Shown here: in pieces, positions 17,397 through 25,955 of the stretch | How the letters are laid out: every line of letters begins with the position of its first letter | How positions within the stretch are numbered: the first letter of the stretch is position 1 | Assembly (NCBI RefSeq): GCF_000239155.1 | Contig: NZ_AGVX02000216.1 | Location: 1 to 33,921, forward strand | Length of the DNA stretch: 33,921 nt | Reading direction: 5' to 3' | DNA from: Actinoalloteichus spitiensis RMV-1378 | GTDB lineage: Bacteria > Actinomycetota > Actinomycetes > Mycobacteriales > Pseudonocardiaceae | Notes under the pieces: model-generated | The model's database searches: none | The model's input: only the letters and a program-made list of their open reading frames with translations | Told to the model about the DNA's origin: nothing | Program-made: the position numbers and the translations under genes

Positions 17397-17413
17397 AGGA
17401 CGCAAACTGTCCT
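17397..17413. promoter_or_regulatory. Inverted repeat operator in WYL/epoxide hydrolase intergenic region
   Basis: AGGAC and GTCCT are separated by 7 bases. The dyad lies just upstream of TACCGT (17424-17429), a likely -10 box of the hydrolase gene whose predicted start falls on its ATG at 17437. The site would overlap the -35 region, so binding should repress. Similar GGAC...GTCC dyads are common next to actinobacterial WYL regulators, from memory. Confidence 0.55.
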
Positions 17414-17436
17414 CACCGGTTCCTACCGTCTCCCGC

Positions 17437-18705
17437 ATGACAGGCACCGCCAACGGCATCCGGCCCTTCCGCATCGACGTTCCCCAGACCCAGCTCGACG
17501 ACCTCCACGACCGGCTCACCAACACCCGCTGGCCGGACGAGGTCCCGGGGGTGGGCTGGAGCCGGGGAGTGCCCACGTCCTACCTGCGGGAACTCACCGA
17601 GTACTGGCGGGAGCACCACGACTGGCGCGCCCGGGAGGCCGAGCTCAACCGGCATCCCCAGTTCACGACGCGCATCGACGGGCAGAACGTGCACTTCCTG
17701 CACGTCCGGTCCACCGAGCCGGGTGCCACGCCGCTGCTCCTGCTGCACGGCTGGCCGGGAACCTTCGCCGACTTCCTCGAGGTCATCGCGCCCCTCACCG
17801 ATCCCCGCGCGCACGGAGGTGACCCGGCCGACGCCTTCCACCTGGTGATCCCGTCCCTGCCCGGGTTCGGCTTCTCCGTGCCGCTGGCCGGGCCGGGCAT
17901 GAACGCGGCCAGGATGGCGGGGATCCTCGCCCGGCTGATGGCCGAACTCGGCTACGAGCGGTACGGCGTGCAGGGTTACGACACCGGGAGCTGGATCGCT
18001 CCCGAGGTGGCCAGGCAGGCGACCGACCACGTGGTGGGCGTCCACGTCAACGCCATGCTCTCCTTCCCGGTCGGCGCGCCGGGGGAGATGGACGGCCTCA
18101 CCGAGAAGGAACAGCGCAGCTGGGACGGGATGCGGGACTACAACGACGGCTACCTCCAGTGCAACGCGAAGCGGCCGCGGACCGTCGCCTACGGGCTGCA
18201 CGACTCCCCGGTCGGCCAGCTCGCCTGGATCGTGGAGAAGTTCAAGGAGCTGTCCGAGCCCGAGGACGGCCTGCCCGAGGAGAGCCTCGACCGGGACTGG
18301 ATGCTGACCACCGTCGCCCTGTACTGGTTCACCGGAACGGCGGGCTCGGCTGCCCAGATCTACTACGAGGAGATGTCGGCGAACTCCTGGAGCGACGCCG
18401 AGGGGGGAGGCGAGTGGGACGCGTCAGGGGAGGCCGCTGCCTCCGGTTCGTGGGGTGGGGCTGACCAGGCCGGGGACGGCCGTGAGCCGGCGGGAGCGAG
18501 CGGGGTGAGCTGGGCACCCGAGCGGGGCACGACTCCGACGGCGGTCCTGCTCTCCGCCCTCGACGTCACCGTCCGGCCGTGGGCCGAGCGTGACCACAAC
18601 GTCGTGCGGTGGACCGAGTTGGAGCGGGGCGGGCACTTCCTGTCCCAGGAGGACCCTGGCGCGTTGGTGGCCGACGTCCGGGCGTTCTTCCGCCAGCTCC
18701 GCTGA
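17437..18705 (+). CDS. Epoxide hydrolase, alpha/beta-hydrolase fold, with atypical insert
   Basis: 422 residues from ATG 17437. An N-terminal epoxide-hydrolase segment ([29 protein letters not shown]) precedes the hydrolase core. The oxyanion-hole motif HGWPG is at 104-108, the nucleophile Asp182 is in VQGYDTGSW, and the catalytic His400 is in [14 protein letters not shown] and YYEEM (Y309/Y310) supply cap tyrosines. It adds water to an epoxide through an ester intermediate. Odd: residues about 321-364 are a Gly/Ala/Ser/Glu-rich stretch ([21 protein letters not shown]...) where relatives usually pass directly to the T-P-T-A strand; the total is about 40 longer than usual. Catalytic residues are intact. 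Probably controlled by the divergent WYL regulator and leaderless. Confidence 0.92.
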   Translation: MTGTANGIRPFRIDVPQTQLDDLHDRLTNTRWPDEVPGVGWSRGVPTSYLRELTEYWREHHDWRAREAELNRHPQFTTRIDGQNVHFLHVRSTEPGATPLLLLHGWPGTFADFLEVIAPLTDPRAHGGDPADAFHLVIPSLPGFGFSVPLAGPGMNAARMAGILARLMAELGYERYGVQGYDTGSWIAPEVARQATDHVVGVHVNAMLSFPVGAPGEMDGLTEKEQRSWDGMRDYNDGYLQCNAKRPRTVAYGLHDSPVGQLAWIVEKFKELSEPEDGLPEESLDRDWMLTTVALYWFTGTAGSAAQIYYEEMSANSWSDAEGGGEWDASGEAAASGSWGGADQAGDGREPAGASGVSWAPERGTTPTAVLLSALDVTVRPWAERDHNVVRWTELERGGHFLSQEDPGALVADVRAFFRQLR

Positions 18706-18780
18706 GCCGGGCGGGGTTGGGCACGCCGGTCCGCCGTGCCCGCGCCGCGACCGGCCGTGGTCGATGGGCGGGCCCGACCG

Positions 18781-19971
18781 CTACTGGTTCGCGCGCCGGA
18801 CGGCACGCTGGACCAGCACCCGGACGCCCGGGAGGTGGATGGCCCGGATGGCGAGCGCGCGCGCCCACACGTGCGCTCTCGTCGGCGGGGCGTACTGGCT
18901 CATCCCCTTCCGCGCCAGGGACTGCCGCTTCCGGACCTCCGCGCGCAGCGACGACTCCCAGCCGCGCAACGCGGCCGGCACGTCGTCGCCGTGGTCGGAG
19001 AGGGCGGCGGCGAGGCGGTCGGCGCCGGCCAGTGCCAGACCCGCGCCGCGGCCGGCGAACAGCGTGACGCACCAGGCCGCGTCGCCGAGCAGCACGACCC
19101 GGCCCCGGCTCCAGCTCTCCGCCACGATCTGGCTGACCGAGTCGAAGTAGACGAGGTCCGGGTTCGCCCCGAGTTGGCGGAGGACGTCGGGTACCGGGCC
19201 GCCCAGGTCACCGAACGCCGACGTCAGTGACTCCGTCGCTCCGCGCGCGAGTTCGCCGTCGACGTCGGGGCAGCGGTAGGTGAAGAACGCCGAGGACCGG
19301 CCCGGCCCCAGGTTGATGACGGCGGCGGTGCGGCCGGGGCCGATGAACGTCGCGCTGGTCCGGTCCGGTACCTCCCGCGAGACCCGGTCCAGGGGGAGCG
19401 CGCCCACCACGTGCCGCAGGTCCAGCCGGAAGTCGGCCTCGGGGCCGAACACGAGCCGCCGGATGCCGGAGTGCAGGCCGTCGGCGCCGACGAGCAGGTC
19501 GGCGTCGACGGTGCCACCGTCGCTCAGGGTCGCCTGGACCCCGTTGGCGTCCTGGTGGACGGCGCGGACGGTGGTGCCGAAGCGGAACTCGGCGGCGCCC
19601 TCGGCCGCCGCGTGGAGCGCTGCCTCCAGGTCACCCCGGAACGCGGTGACCGCCCGGCCCCCCAGGGCGCCCTGGGCGAGCGCGGGCGGGACGGTGAACG
19701 TGCGGCGTCCATCGGCCCTGATCAGGACCGAGGTGAGGAACCCGAGGTCGCGTGCCCCGAGCGCGGGCAGGATGCCCAGGCGCTCGGCGGCGTCGTACCC
19801 GGGGCCGGTCAGGTTCACGAGGTAGCCGCTGCTCCGCCGGGTGGGGGAGCGTTCCACCACGAGGACGTCCCAACCGATGTGGCGCAGCCTGGTCGCGGCG
19901 GCCAGTCCCGCGATGCCCGCGCCGACGACGACCGCTCGCCGCCGCGCCGTTCCGGTGAAGTCGAGCGCCAT
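18781..19971 (-). CDS. FAD-dependent monooxygenase (TetX/PHBH-like)
   Basis: 396 residues from ATG 19971. Group A flavoprotein monooxygenase marks are all present: the GxGxxG motif AVVVGAGIAGLAAATRLRHIGWDVLVVER, the DG motif LLVGADGLHSGIRRLV, and the GD motif RGRVVLLGDAAWCVTLFAGRGAGLALAGADRLAAAL. Such enzymes use NAD(P)H and oxygen to hydroxylate aromatic or polyketide-like substrates; the class includes TetX and Rox, which inactivate tetracyclines and rifamycins. The GYLVNLTGPGYDAAERLGILPAL region resembles the TetX-like subgroup. The substrate cannot be given. It is divergent from a TetR repressor with an extended operator between, so it is probably switched on by its substrate. Confidence 0.92.
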   Translation of the reverse strand: MALDFTGTARRRAVVVGAGIAGLAAATRLRHIGWDVLVVERSPTRRSSGYLVNLTGPGYDAAERLGILPALGARDLGFLTSVLIRADGRRTFTVPPALAQGALGGRAVTAFRGDLEAALHAAAEGAAEFRFGTTVRAVHQDANGVQATLSDGGTVDADLLVGADGLHSGIRRLVFGPEADFRLDLRHVVGALPLDRVSREVPDRTSATFIGPGRTAAVINLGPGRSSAFFTYRCPDVDGELARGATESLTSAFGDLGGPVPDVLRQLGANPDLVYFDSVSQIVAESWSRGRVVLLGDAAWCVTLFAGRGAGLALAGADRLAAALSDHGDDVPAALRGWESSLRAEVRKRQSLARKGMSQYAPPTRAHVWARALAIRAIHLPGVRVLVQRAVRRANQ

Positions 19972-19986
19972 GGCGTACCCCTCCCT

Positions 19987-20029
19987 TGATGAGCATGTGT
20001 TCAAACCTAGTATGAACACATGCTCATCA
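19987..20029. promoter_or_regulatory. Extended TetR operator: 17-bp perfect inverted repeat
   Basis: TGATGAGCATGTGTTCA (19987-20003) and its exact reverse complement (20013-20029) are separated by 9 bases. Each arm also contains a degenerate palindrome TGAnCAnnTGnTCA, so two TetR dimers may bind. It begins 16 bases upstream of the monooxygenase ATG and ends 39 bases upstream of the chosen TetR start. Confidence 0.8.
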
Positions 20030-20067
20030 TGGGGTGGTCGGGGGTACCCCCACCTAGACTGGGGCCC

Positions 20068-20667
20068 GTGCCCAGAGGAGTCGCCATCCCGGAGATCCGC
20101 CAGGAACTGTTCGCCGCCGTCGAACGCGTCATCGACCGGGACGGACCGAGCCGGCTCAGCGGGCGCGCCGTCACCACCGAGGCCGGCGTCGCCAGCGGTC
20201 TCCTCTACGCCCACTTCGCCGACCTCGACGACTTCCTCGCCGCCTACGCCACCGACCGTTCCTTCCTGATCTCCGCCGGCGCCGCGACGCTCTCCGACCG
20301 GGCCGGCACGGGCGAGGTCGCCGGCAACCTGTCCGACGCGCTCACCGCCACACCGTTGACCAGCCTCCGGGCCACCCTCACCCTCCTCGTCGCCCGCCCC
20401 GGGCTCGTGGAGCGGGTCCACGCCGTGCTCGGGCCTGGTGGCAGCGGCCTCGACGCCCTCGAAGCGGCCGCCACCAGCTACCTCGCCGCCGAACAACGGC
20501 TCGGCCGGCTCGCCCCGCCCGCCGACCCCGACGCGCTCGCCCTCGCCGTGGTCGGGGTGTTCCACCACCTCGCCCTCACGGCCGGCCACCAGCCAGGCAT
20601 CCACGCCCGCCTCCGCAGCGCCGTCACCGGCCTGCTCGCCCCCGTCACCTCGCCCGCTCCCGCCTGA
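20068..20667 (+). CDS. TetR-family transcriptional repressor
   Basis: 199 residues from GTG 20068. The N-terminal HTH is IPEIRQELFAAVERVIDRDGPSRLSGRAVTTEAGVASGLLYAHFADLDDFLAAYATDR; the LLYAHF segment is the recognition helix and its end. The C-terminal ligand domain is alanine/leucine rich (LRATLTLLVARPGLVERVHAVLG...). A longer frame starts at 20020, inside the operator, so the later GTG is preferred; TAGACT at 20055-20060 is a -10-like box seven bases before it, giving a leaderless message. It most likely represses itself and the divergent flavin monooxygenase. Confidence 0.9.
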   Translation: MPRGVAIPEIRQELFAAVERVIDRDGPSRLSGRAVTTEAGVASGLLYAHFADLDDFLAAYATDRSFLISAGAATLSDRAGTGEVAGNLSDALTATPLTSLRATLTLLVARPGLVERVHAVLGPGGSGLDALEAAATSYLAAEQRLGRLAPPADPDALALAVVGVFHHLALTAGHQPGIHARLRSAVTGLLAPVTSPAPA

Positions 20668-21215
20668 CCCACCCGGGAGCACACGACATGCCCCGCGCTC
20701 CCCGGCGCGCGATCGGCGGGGCCAGGGTGGAGGTCGACCGGGCTCTCCGCTGGTCCTGCCGCCACCCGGGTGGTGAGGTGACCCGCCGAGGCTCCCCCGG
20801 GTGGCAGCGCGGCACGCCGGGCGGTGGTGCCCGCGACCGGTCAGCCGGTGCCACGCTCCGACGGTCAACCGACCTCGGCGGGCCACCGGTGCGCGCACGG
20901 CCGACGGAGCCGGCACCCGCCGGACCGGACCCCGGCCCCGCACCTGGTCCCCACCACCCCCGAGGTCGACCACGGGTACCCCCTGGCCCGGTAGCGAGAG
21001 GGGAGCGCGGTCCCCCTCCGCGCGGGCCTTCGCCACCGCTGCCCGCCTCCTGACCGACCTCGCCCCCACCGGTGAGGAACCCCGCGTGTGGGCGCCGAGC
21101 GGAGCCGCGCATCGGACCCCGTCGACCCCGGGCGGAACCGCCCACCCCGGCTCCGGGGTGGGCGGTTGGGAACCCCGTGAGCCAGGAGGCGACGGGCGGT
21201 GAGGATGCCTACCGG
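20668..21215. other. Non-coding gap between TetR and ABC operon
   Basis: About 550 bases between convergent genes. The frames present are proline/arginine/glycine-rich and unlike protein. The only clear structure is the strong terminator at 21136-21167. Confidence 0.4.
21136..21167. terminator. Strong terminator after the ABC operon
   Basis: AACCGCCCACCCCGG and CCGGGGTGGGCGGTT form a perfect 15-bp stem with a 2-base centre (in practice 14 bp and 4). It lies 49 bases beyond the permease stop and probably works both ways. Confidence 0.75.
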
Positions 21216-22043
21216 TCAGCTCGGGTGCTCGCGACCGTACAGCTTCCGCGACCAGAGATACCCGCCGAGCGTGATGAGCGCGCACCAGCCGAGCGCGACC
21301 CAGCCGTGGTGGCCGACCGGCTGGTCCATCAGCAGGCCGCGCAGCGTCTCGATGATCGGGGTGAACGGCTGGTACTCGGCGAACCAGCGCAGCCCGGTGG
21401 GCATCGAGTCGGTGGGGACGAATCCGCTGCTGAGGAAGGGCAGCAGGATCAACGGCATCGGCAGGTTGCTCGCGGTCTCCACGCTCCTGCTGACCTGACC
21501 GAGAGCCACCGAGAGCCACACGAGGGCGAAGGTCACCACGGCGAGGAAACCCGTGGTCGCCAGCCAGCCGCCCAGCCCGGCCTCGGGCCGGAAACCGATG
21601 AGCAGCGCCACGCCCATCACGATCGCCAGGCTGAGGAAGGCCTGGACCAGGCTCCCCACGACGTGGCCGGTCAGGACCGAGACCCGGGCGATGTGCATGG
21701 TGCGGAACCGGGCGATGATCCCCTCGGTCAGGTCCATGGCGATCGAGATGGCGGTGCCCTGCACCGTCGAGGTGATGGTCATCAGGAGGATGGCCGGTAC
21801 GACGTAGGTGAGGTACTCGGACCGTCCGCCGGGGCCTTCGCTGATCCCGGCGCCCAACGTCCCGCCGAAGACGTACACGAACAGCAGGAGGAACACGATC
21901 GGCATCCCGACGAGCAGCAGGGTCGTCGACGGATACCGGAGCATGTGCCGGAGGTTGCGGCGCGACATCGTCGCCGAATCCCGCAACGGGTGGAACCGGA
22001 GGGCGGCGGGCGCCGGGCCGGGGAGGGAGGGTGCGGTGACCAT
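21216..22043 (-). CDS. ABC-2 type transporter permease (DrrB-like)
   Basis: 275 residues from ATG 22043, which overlaps the ATPase stop by one base (TGATG). That gives tight translational coupling. Six hydrophobic segments are visible, the first STTLLLVGMPIVFLLLFVYVFGG and others YVVPAILLMTITSTVQGTAI, SLAIVMGVALLIG and LATTGFLAVVTFALVWLSVA. Typical DrrB features are MDLTEGIIARFRTMHIARVSVLTGHVV and the LPLILLPFLSSGFVPTDSMP-like loop (MPLILLPFLSSGFVPTDSMPTGLRWFAEYQPFTPIIETLRGLL). With the ATPase it would form an exporter for drugs or lipids. Confidence 0.92.
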   Translation of the reverse strand: MVTAPSLPGPAPAALRFHPLRDSATMSRRNLRHMLRYPSTTLLLVGMPIVFLLLFVYVFGGTLGAGISEGPGGRSEYLTYVVPAILLMTITSTVQGTAISIAMDLTEGIIARFRTMHIARVSVLTGHVVGSLVQAFLSLAIVMGVALLIGFRPEAGLGGWLATTGFLAVVTFALVWLSVALGQVSRSVETASNLPMPLILLPFLSSGFVPTDSMPTGLRWFAEYQPFTPIIETLRGLLMDQPVGHHGWVALGWCALITLGGYLWSRKLYGREHPS

Positions 22044-22999
22044 CAGGTGCTCACCTTCTCGGTGCCGGGCTGGCCGGTCAGGGCAAGGAAGACGTCGTCG
22101 AGGTCGGGGGTGCGCACGGACAGCCCCTCGACCTCGATACTCCGGTCGTCGAGCCTGCCGAGCACTTCCCGCAACGACCGGAGACCGCCGTCGCTGGGCA
22201 CGCGCAGGGCAAGCGTGCCGTTCTCCCGCGAGGAAGTGCCGAGCGCGCGTTCGGCGTCCTCCAGGCTGGTCGGGTCCGCGAACCGCAGGAGCACGTGGCC
22301 CCCGGGGACGAGCCGTTTCAGCTCCTCCGCCGTGCCCTCCGCGACCAGCCTCCCGTGGTGGAGGACGCCGATCCGATCCGCCAGCTCGTCGGCTTCCTCG
22401 AGGTACTGGGTGGTGAGGAAGACGGTCACCCCGGTGGACACCAGCTCGCGGACGATCCGCCACATCGCCCGGCGACTCCGGGGATCCAACCCGGTGGTCG
22501 GTTCGTCGAGGAAGATCACCTGGGGGTCGCCGACCAGGGTCATCGCGAGGTCGAGCCGCCGCCGCATACCTCCCGAGTAGGTGGACGCCGGGCGCTGAGC
22601 GGCGTCGACCAGGTCGAACCGCCGCAGGAGCTCAGCGACGCGCCGCCGGCCGTCACGTCGGGGCAGGTGGTGCAGGTCCGCCATCAGGAGCAGGTTCTCC
22701 TCACCGGTGAGGAGGGAGTCCACCGCCGAGAACTGGCCGGTGACGCCGATCGTCGCGCGGACCGCGTCGGGTTCGGTCCTGAGGTCGTGCCCGCGGACCC
22801 GTGCGGAGCCGCCGTCGGGAGCGGCCAGGGTGGACAGGATCCTGACGGTGGTGGACTTGCCAGCTCCGTTCGCGCCGAGCAGGGAGTACACCGTCCCGGT
22901 GGGGACGGTCAGGTCGAGCCCGGCGAGTACGACGTGCTCGCCGAAGGACTTGCGCAGCCCGGTCACCGAGATCGCCGGTGGGGCGGGTGTGGTGGTCAT
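22043..22999 (-). CDS. ABC transporter ATPase (DrrA-like)
   Basis: 318 residues from ATG 22999. The nucleotide-binding domain is complete: Walker A LLGANGAGKSTTVRIL, Q-loop GVTGQFSAVD, signature YSGGMRRRLDLAM, Walker B VIFLDEPTTGLD and switch His replaced by Gln/Tyr in LTTQYLEEAD. The Q-Y at the H-loop is characteristic of the daunorubicin-resistance (DrrA) subgroup. The C-terminal DUF4162-like tail closes with SVRTPDLDDVFLALTG. Together with the overlapping permease gene it would drive ATP-dependent export. It is third in a four-gene operon after the RHH and DUF4097 genes. The substrate is unknown. Confidence 0.94.
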   Translation of the reverse strand: MTTTPAPPAISVTGLRKSFGEHVVLAGLDLTVPTGTVYSLLGANGAGKSTTVRILSTLAAPDGGSARVRGHDLRTEPDAVRATIGVTGQFSAVDSLLTGEENLLLMADLHHLPRRDGRRRVAELLRRFDLVDAAQRPASTYSGGMRRRLDLAMTLVGDPQVIFLDEPTTGLDPRSRRAMWRIVRELVSTGVTVFLTTQYLEEADELADRIGVLHHGRLVAEGTAEELKRLVPGGHVLLRFADPTSLEDAERALGTSSRENGTLALRVPSDGGLRSLREVLGRLDDRSIEVEGLSVRTPDLDDVFLALTGQPGTEKVST

Positions 23000-23029
23000 G
23001 CTTCCCCTTCCGTCCTGGGCGGGAGGTGA

Positions 23030-23878
23030 TCAGGCACGGCGGATCGTGATGTCGCCGTGGGAGGTACGCGCCCGGACCTCGACGGTCACTTCGGACTCCT
23101 TCGGGCCGGAGGCCTCGTCCAGCAGGTTGCGCACCCGGCCGAACTTGGTGGCCACCTCGAGCCAGGCGGCGGTGCCGGCGGCGATGCCGACCTCGATCCC
23201 ACCGAGCGCGGTCTCGAGCGTGACGGCGTCGCGGGTCGCCTCACCGACTCGGACACTCCCGTTGGCCGTCCTCGCGGCCAGTCCCGCCTCCGCCCGCTCG
23301 ACGGAGATCCCGCCGTTCGACGAGCGCAACCGGGCGTGGTCACCGGCCGTGTCGATGCGGATGTCACCGTTGGAGTTCCTGACGACCGAGGTGCCCTCGA
23401 TCCGGCCGAGGCTCACCTTCCCGGACCCGGTGTGGATCTCGGCGTCCCCTTCGACGTGGGCCACGGTGACGTGACCGTGCGCCGTGTCCACGTGCAGCGG
23501 ACCGGTGTGTTCGAGGTGGATGTGCCCCGTGGAGGTCTTGAAGCGGGTCGCCGCGAGCCGGCCGACGCAGTTCAGGTCCCCGAGTTGCACCGAGCCGGTC
23601 AGGTGGGAACCGGTGGGCAGCTCGACCACCACGTCGACCGACCTGGTCTTCCGGGAGAAGTCGAAGGCCGGGACCTTCGGTCCCTGGACTCGCAGGACAC
23701 CGCTGGCGTACTCGACGGTGACCTGCTGGGCGGTCCGCACGTCGGAGTCGTCGGACTCGTCGGTCGGGCGCACCTCGACCCGGGTGTCGGTCCGGTCGCT
23801 CGCGATGACCCGCACTTCGCTGGTGACGCCGAGTTCCAGCAGGACGGAGATGGGTTCGGGCGTGTCGAATCTGGGCAT
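23030..23878 (-). CDS. DUF4097-family beta-strand repeat protein
   Basis: 282 residues from ATG 23878. It has a long series of short right-handed repeats of the form G(D/H)(I/V)x(I/V)xxxxG: FKTSTGHIHLEHTGPLHVDTAHGHVTVAHVEGDAEIHTGSGKVSLGRIEG and so on, ending ARTSHGDITIRRA. That is the adhesin-like DUF4097/DUF4098 fold. No signal peptide or membrane segment, so it seems cytoplasmic. It sits 30 bases before the ABC ATPase gene and 68 bases after the RHH gene, an arrangement I recall as common in streptomycete-like genomes. Its molecular role is unknown; a sensing or scaffolding role beside the transporter is only a guess. Confidence 0.88.
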   Translation of the reverse strand: MPRFDTPEPISVLLELGVTSEVRVIASDRTDTRVEVRPTDESDDSDVRTAQQVTVEYASGVLRVQGPKVPAFDFSRKTRSVDVVVELPTGSHLTGSVQLGDLNCVGRLAATRFKTSTGHIHLEHTGPLHVDTAHGHVTVAHVEGDAEIHTGSGKVSLGRIEGTSVVRNSNGDIRIDTAGDHARLRSSNGGISVERAEAGLAARTANGSVRVGEATRDAVTLETALGGIEVGIAAGTAAWLEVATKFGRVRNLLDEASGPKESEVTVEVRARTSHGDITIRRA

Positions 23879-23946
23879 GGTGATTCCCCGTGAGGTGGTG
23901 GTGGAGCGTCCCCCGCGCGGGGGACGTGTGGTGGAGGTGGGTGCGC

Positions 23947-24468
23947 TCAGCGAACCCAGCCGGTGAAGCCCTGTTTGCCCCGAGTGCCCCGGCCGGTGTG
24001 CTCGGAGCGCGGGTCGCGCTCCGGCTGTCGCAGGGCGGCGGTGGCGGCCCGCACCAGCCAGGCGTTGACCGAGCGACCCTCCCGGGCCGCGGCTTCCTCC
24101 ACCGCGGCCTTCAGTTGTTCGGGCAGCCGGACGTTGATGCGCGTCGTCGGTCCGTCCTCGGGGATGGCGGGCGGGTTCGCCGTCGTCGCGGGTTCGCCAA
24201 CGGTCGGATCGGCAGACGGTTCGCTGGGGGGTGGGGTCACGACGAAGCTCGGATCGCGTCCGCGCAGGCGCAGTTCCACCGACCCCGGAGCCAGGTCGCG
24301 GGTGATCTCGTCCGAGGCCGCGGAGAGGGCGTCCAGCAGTGTCATGCGGATCGCTGACTCGAGTGGACCGGTCAGGCGCTCGACCAGCGCACGCGACTCC
24401 TCGCCGCCGGCGTTGGCGAGGGCCGCGAACTCACGGCCCAACTGGCTCACATACCTGGTCAAGTCCAT
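23947..24468 (-). CDS. Ribbon-helix-helix domain protein
   Basis: 173 residues from ATG 24468. Residues about 1-70 are helical (RYVSQLGREFAALANAGGEESRALVERLTGPLESAIRMTLLDALSAASDEI). A Pro/Thr-rich linker follows, then TRINVRLPEQLKAAVEEAAAREGRSVNAWLVRAATAAL (about 109-146), a clear Arc/CopG/HicB-like ribbon-helix-helix. It is first in the operon with DUF4097 and the ABC pair and so is the likely autoregulator. Such proteins are sometimes labelled toxin-antitoxin components, but no toxin partner is adjacent. Upstream, GAGTGGC occurs twice 11 bases apart (about 24515-24535) and TGGCA twice near 24472-24484, possible direct-repeat binding sites. Confidence 0.85.
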   Translation of the reverse strand: MDLTRYVSQLGREFAALANAGGEESRALVERLTGPLESAIRMTLLDALSAASDEITRDLAPGSVELRLRGRDPSFVVTPPPSEPSADPTVGEPATTANPPAIPEDGPTTRINVRLPEQLKAAVEEAAAREGRSVNAWLVRAATAALRQPERDPRSEHTGRGTRGKQGFTGWVR

Positions 24469-24812
24469 GGCATCATCATGGCACCACTCTGGCTCAGGTG
24501 TAAGGCAGGTTGGCGCATGAGTGGCACGCGAGTGGCTCAGCGGCGGAGCTGGCTGGGGAGTACACGCTGGTCAGCGGGCCAGCGGCCGGCGCCGTAGGGT
24601 GACACGACACCTGACCGGCCGGATCTCGCCTGGCTGCTCCGGGCCGTGCGGGTCCCGGAACGCGACGCGACATCCCCTCCCCTGGTTGCGGCAACGTCGG
24701 TCGGAGGCTGCTCGAACCGGTCCTCGCCCTCGAACCCCACGCACCCCGAAAACCGCTTGCGGGCAGCGAACCGGCGCGAGGACCATGTCGGCGTCCAGAG
24801 ATCGGGGGCCCC
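24469..24812. other. Divergent intergenic region of RHH operon and grpB-like gene
   Basis: No convincing gene in 344 bases. It must hold both promoters. Short direct repeats (GAGTGGC twice, TGGCA twice) lie close to the RHH start. Nothing else recognised. Confidence 0.35.
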
Positions 24813-25397
24813 ATGTCGAGTACAGGTGACGAGCAGCTGGCCGAGGTGACCGTGGGAGCGGTCCAACCCCACGACGGCACCATCGAGATCGTCGACCCCG
24901 ACCCCCGGTGGCCCCAGCTGTTCTCGCGGGAGGCCACGCGGATCCGGGAGGCCCTGGGGGACCGGGCACTGGCGGTCGAACACGTGGGATCGACCTCCGT
25001 CCCCTCCCTGGCCGCGAAGCCGATCCTCGACATCGTCCTCGCCGTCGCGGACTCCGCCGCCGAGGCGGACTACGTGCCCGACCTGGAAGCGGCCGGGTAC
25101 GTGCTGCGCATCCGAGAACCCGACTGGTTCCAACACCGCCTGCTGAAGGGAACGGCCCCCGAGGTCAACCTGCACGTCTTCACCGCCGGCTGCCCGGAGA
25201 TCGACCGGATGACCGCGTTCCGCGACCACCTGCGCGGGAACGCCCGCGACAGGCAGCGCTACGAAGCGGTCAAACGTGACCTCGCGCGACGGACCTGGCG
25301 GCACGTCCAGGACTACGCCGACGCCAAGGGGGACATCGTCCAGGAGATCCACCGCGCCATCGCGGGAGGAGGGAGACCGAGCAGGCCAGGAGCCTAG
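24813..25397 (+). CDS. GrpB-family (UPF0157) nucleotidyltransferase-like protein
   Basis: 194 residues from ATG 24813. The defining stretch is VEHVGSTSVPSLAAKPILDIVLAV, the GS...D motif of the nucleotidyltransferase fold as in GrpB/UPF0157. Before it comes IEIVDPDPRWPQLFSREATRIREALG and after it GYVLRIREPDWFQHRLLKG, NLHVFTAG and FRDHLRGNARDRQRYEAVKRDLA, all in family order. A domain like this is also fused to dephospho-CoA kinase in mycobacteria. Biochemical function is not established. It stands alone. The last 10-15 residues (GGGRPSRPGA) are probably disordered. Confidence 0.92.
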   Translation: MSSTGDEQLAEVTVGAVQPHDGTIEIVDPDPRWPQLFSREATRIREALGDRALAVEHVGSTSVPSLAAKPILDIVLAVADSAAEADYVPDLEAAGYVLRIREPDWFQHRLLKGTAPEVNLHVFTAGCPEIDRMTAFRDHLRGNARDRQRYEAVKRDLARRTWRHVQDYADAKGDIVQEIHRAIAGGGRPSRPGA

Positions 25398-25955
25398 GGT
25401 TCACCTCCTCGCCGGGTGCGCCCGTCCTCGCGCCGGTTGGGGTGAGCCCGCCCTCGATCACCCAGGCGCTTCGGGAGGCGAACCGACGACGTTCCTTGGA
25501 GGCGAACTGGCGCCGGCTCCGCGTGACCTTGCTCGCGGTGCCTCGCCTCCCTCGAAACCTCTCCCGTGAACCTGCTCCTGACGGCCTCCCCACGAATGCG
25601 TGACATGGTGGTCGGACGGACCCGGACCCTGTGCGCGATACCGCCGCGACCAGAGCTGGCGAAGCCGTGCGAACTGGCCGCCGCGAGGGAAGCAACCAGC
25701 GCTGGCGATGTCGGGCCCTCGGTCGTCATCCTGGCCGACAGCCGATCTCGGGACCCCTGTCGAGCACGGGCCTTCCTGCGGCCTGGGGATGGGAGAGGCG
25801 CGCCCGTTGGAACGGGCTCGCCGCGATGCGTGACGGGAGGACAGCTCGGTGAGCGGGGCCTCATTCGGCGGCCAGGCGGTGGCGAACAACGCGTTCCGAG
25901 CGGTGCGCTGGTGCTCCAGGAAACGGTGCCCCGGAACGCTGGCGCCGGTCGTGCG
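25398..25955. other. Non-coding gap with no recognised feature
   Basis: About 560 bases between convergent genes. Open frames exist on both strands but none shows a recognisable motif or sensible start. It might hold a long-decayed gene, but I cannot name one. Confidence 0.4.

Noticed and set aside
20688-21053. Plus-strand frame after the TetR gene
   Set aside because: Arg/Pro/Gly-rich, no recognisable domain, lies in a terminator region.
18781-21519. Very long minus-strand frame extending the flavin monooxygenase
   Set aside because: The extension runs through the operator and the TetR gene on the other strand; ATG 19971 gives the FAD motif at the normal distance.
23947-24468. Toxin-antitoxin system centred on the RHH protein
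   Set aside because: No small toxin-like gene is adjacent; the downstream partners are DUF4097 and ABC genes.
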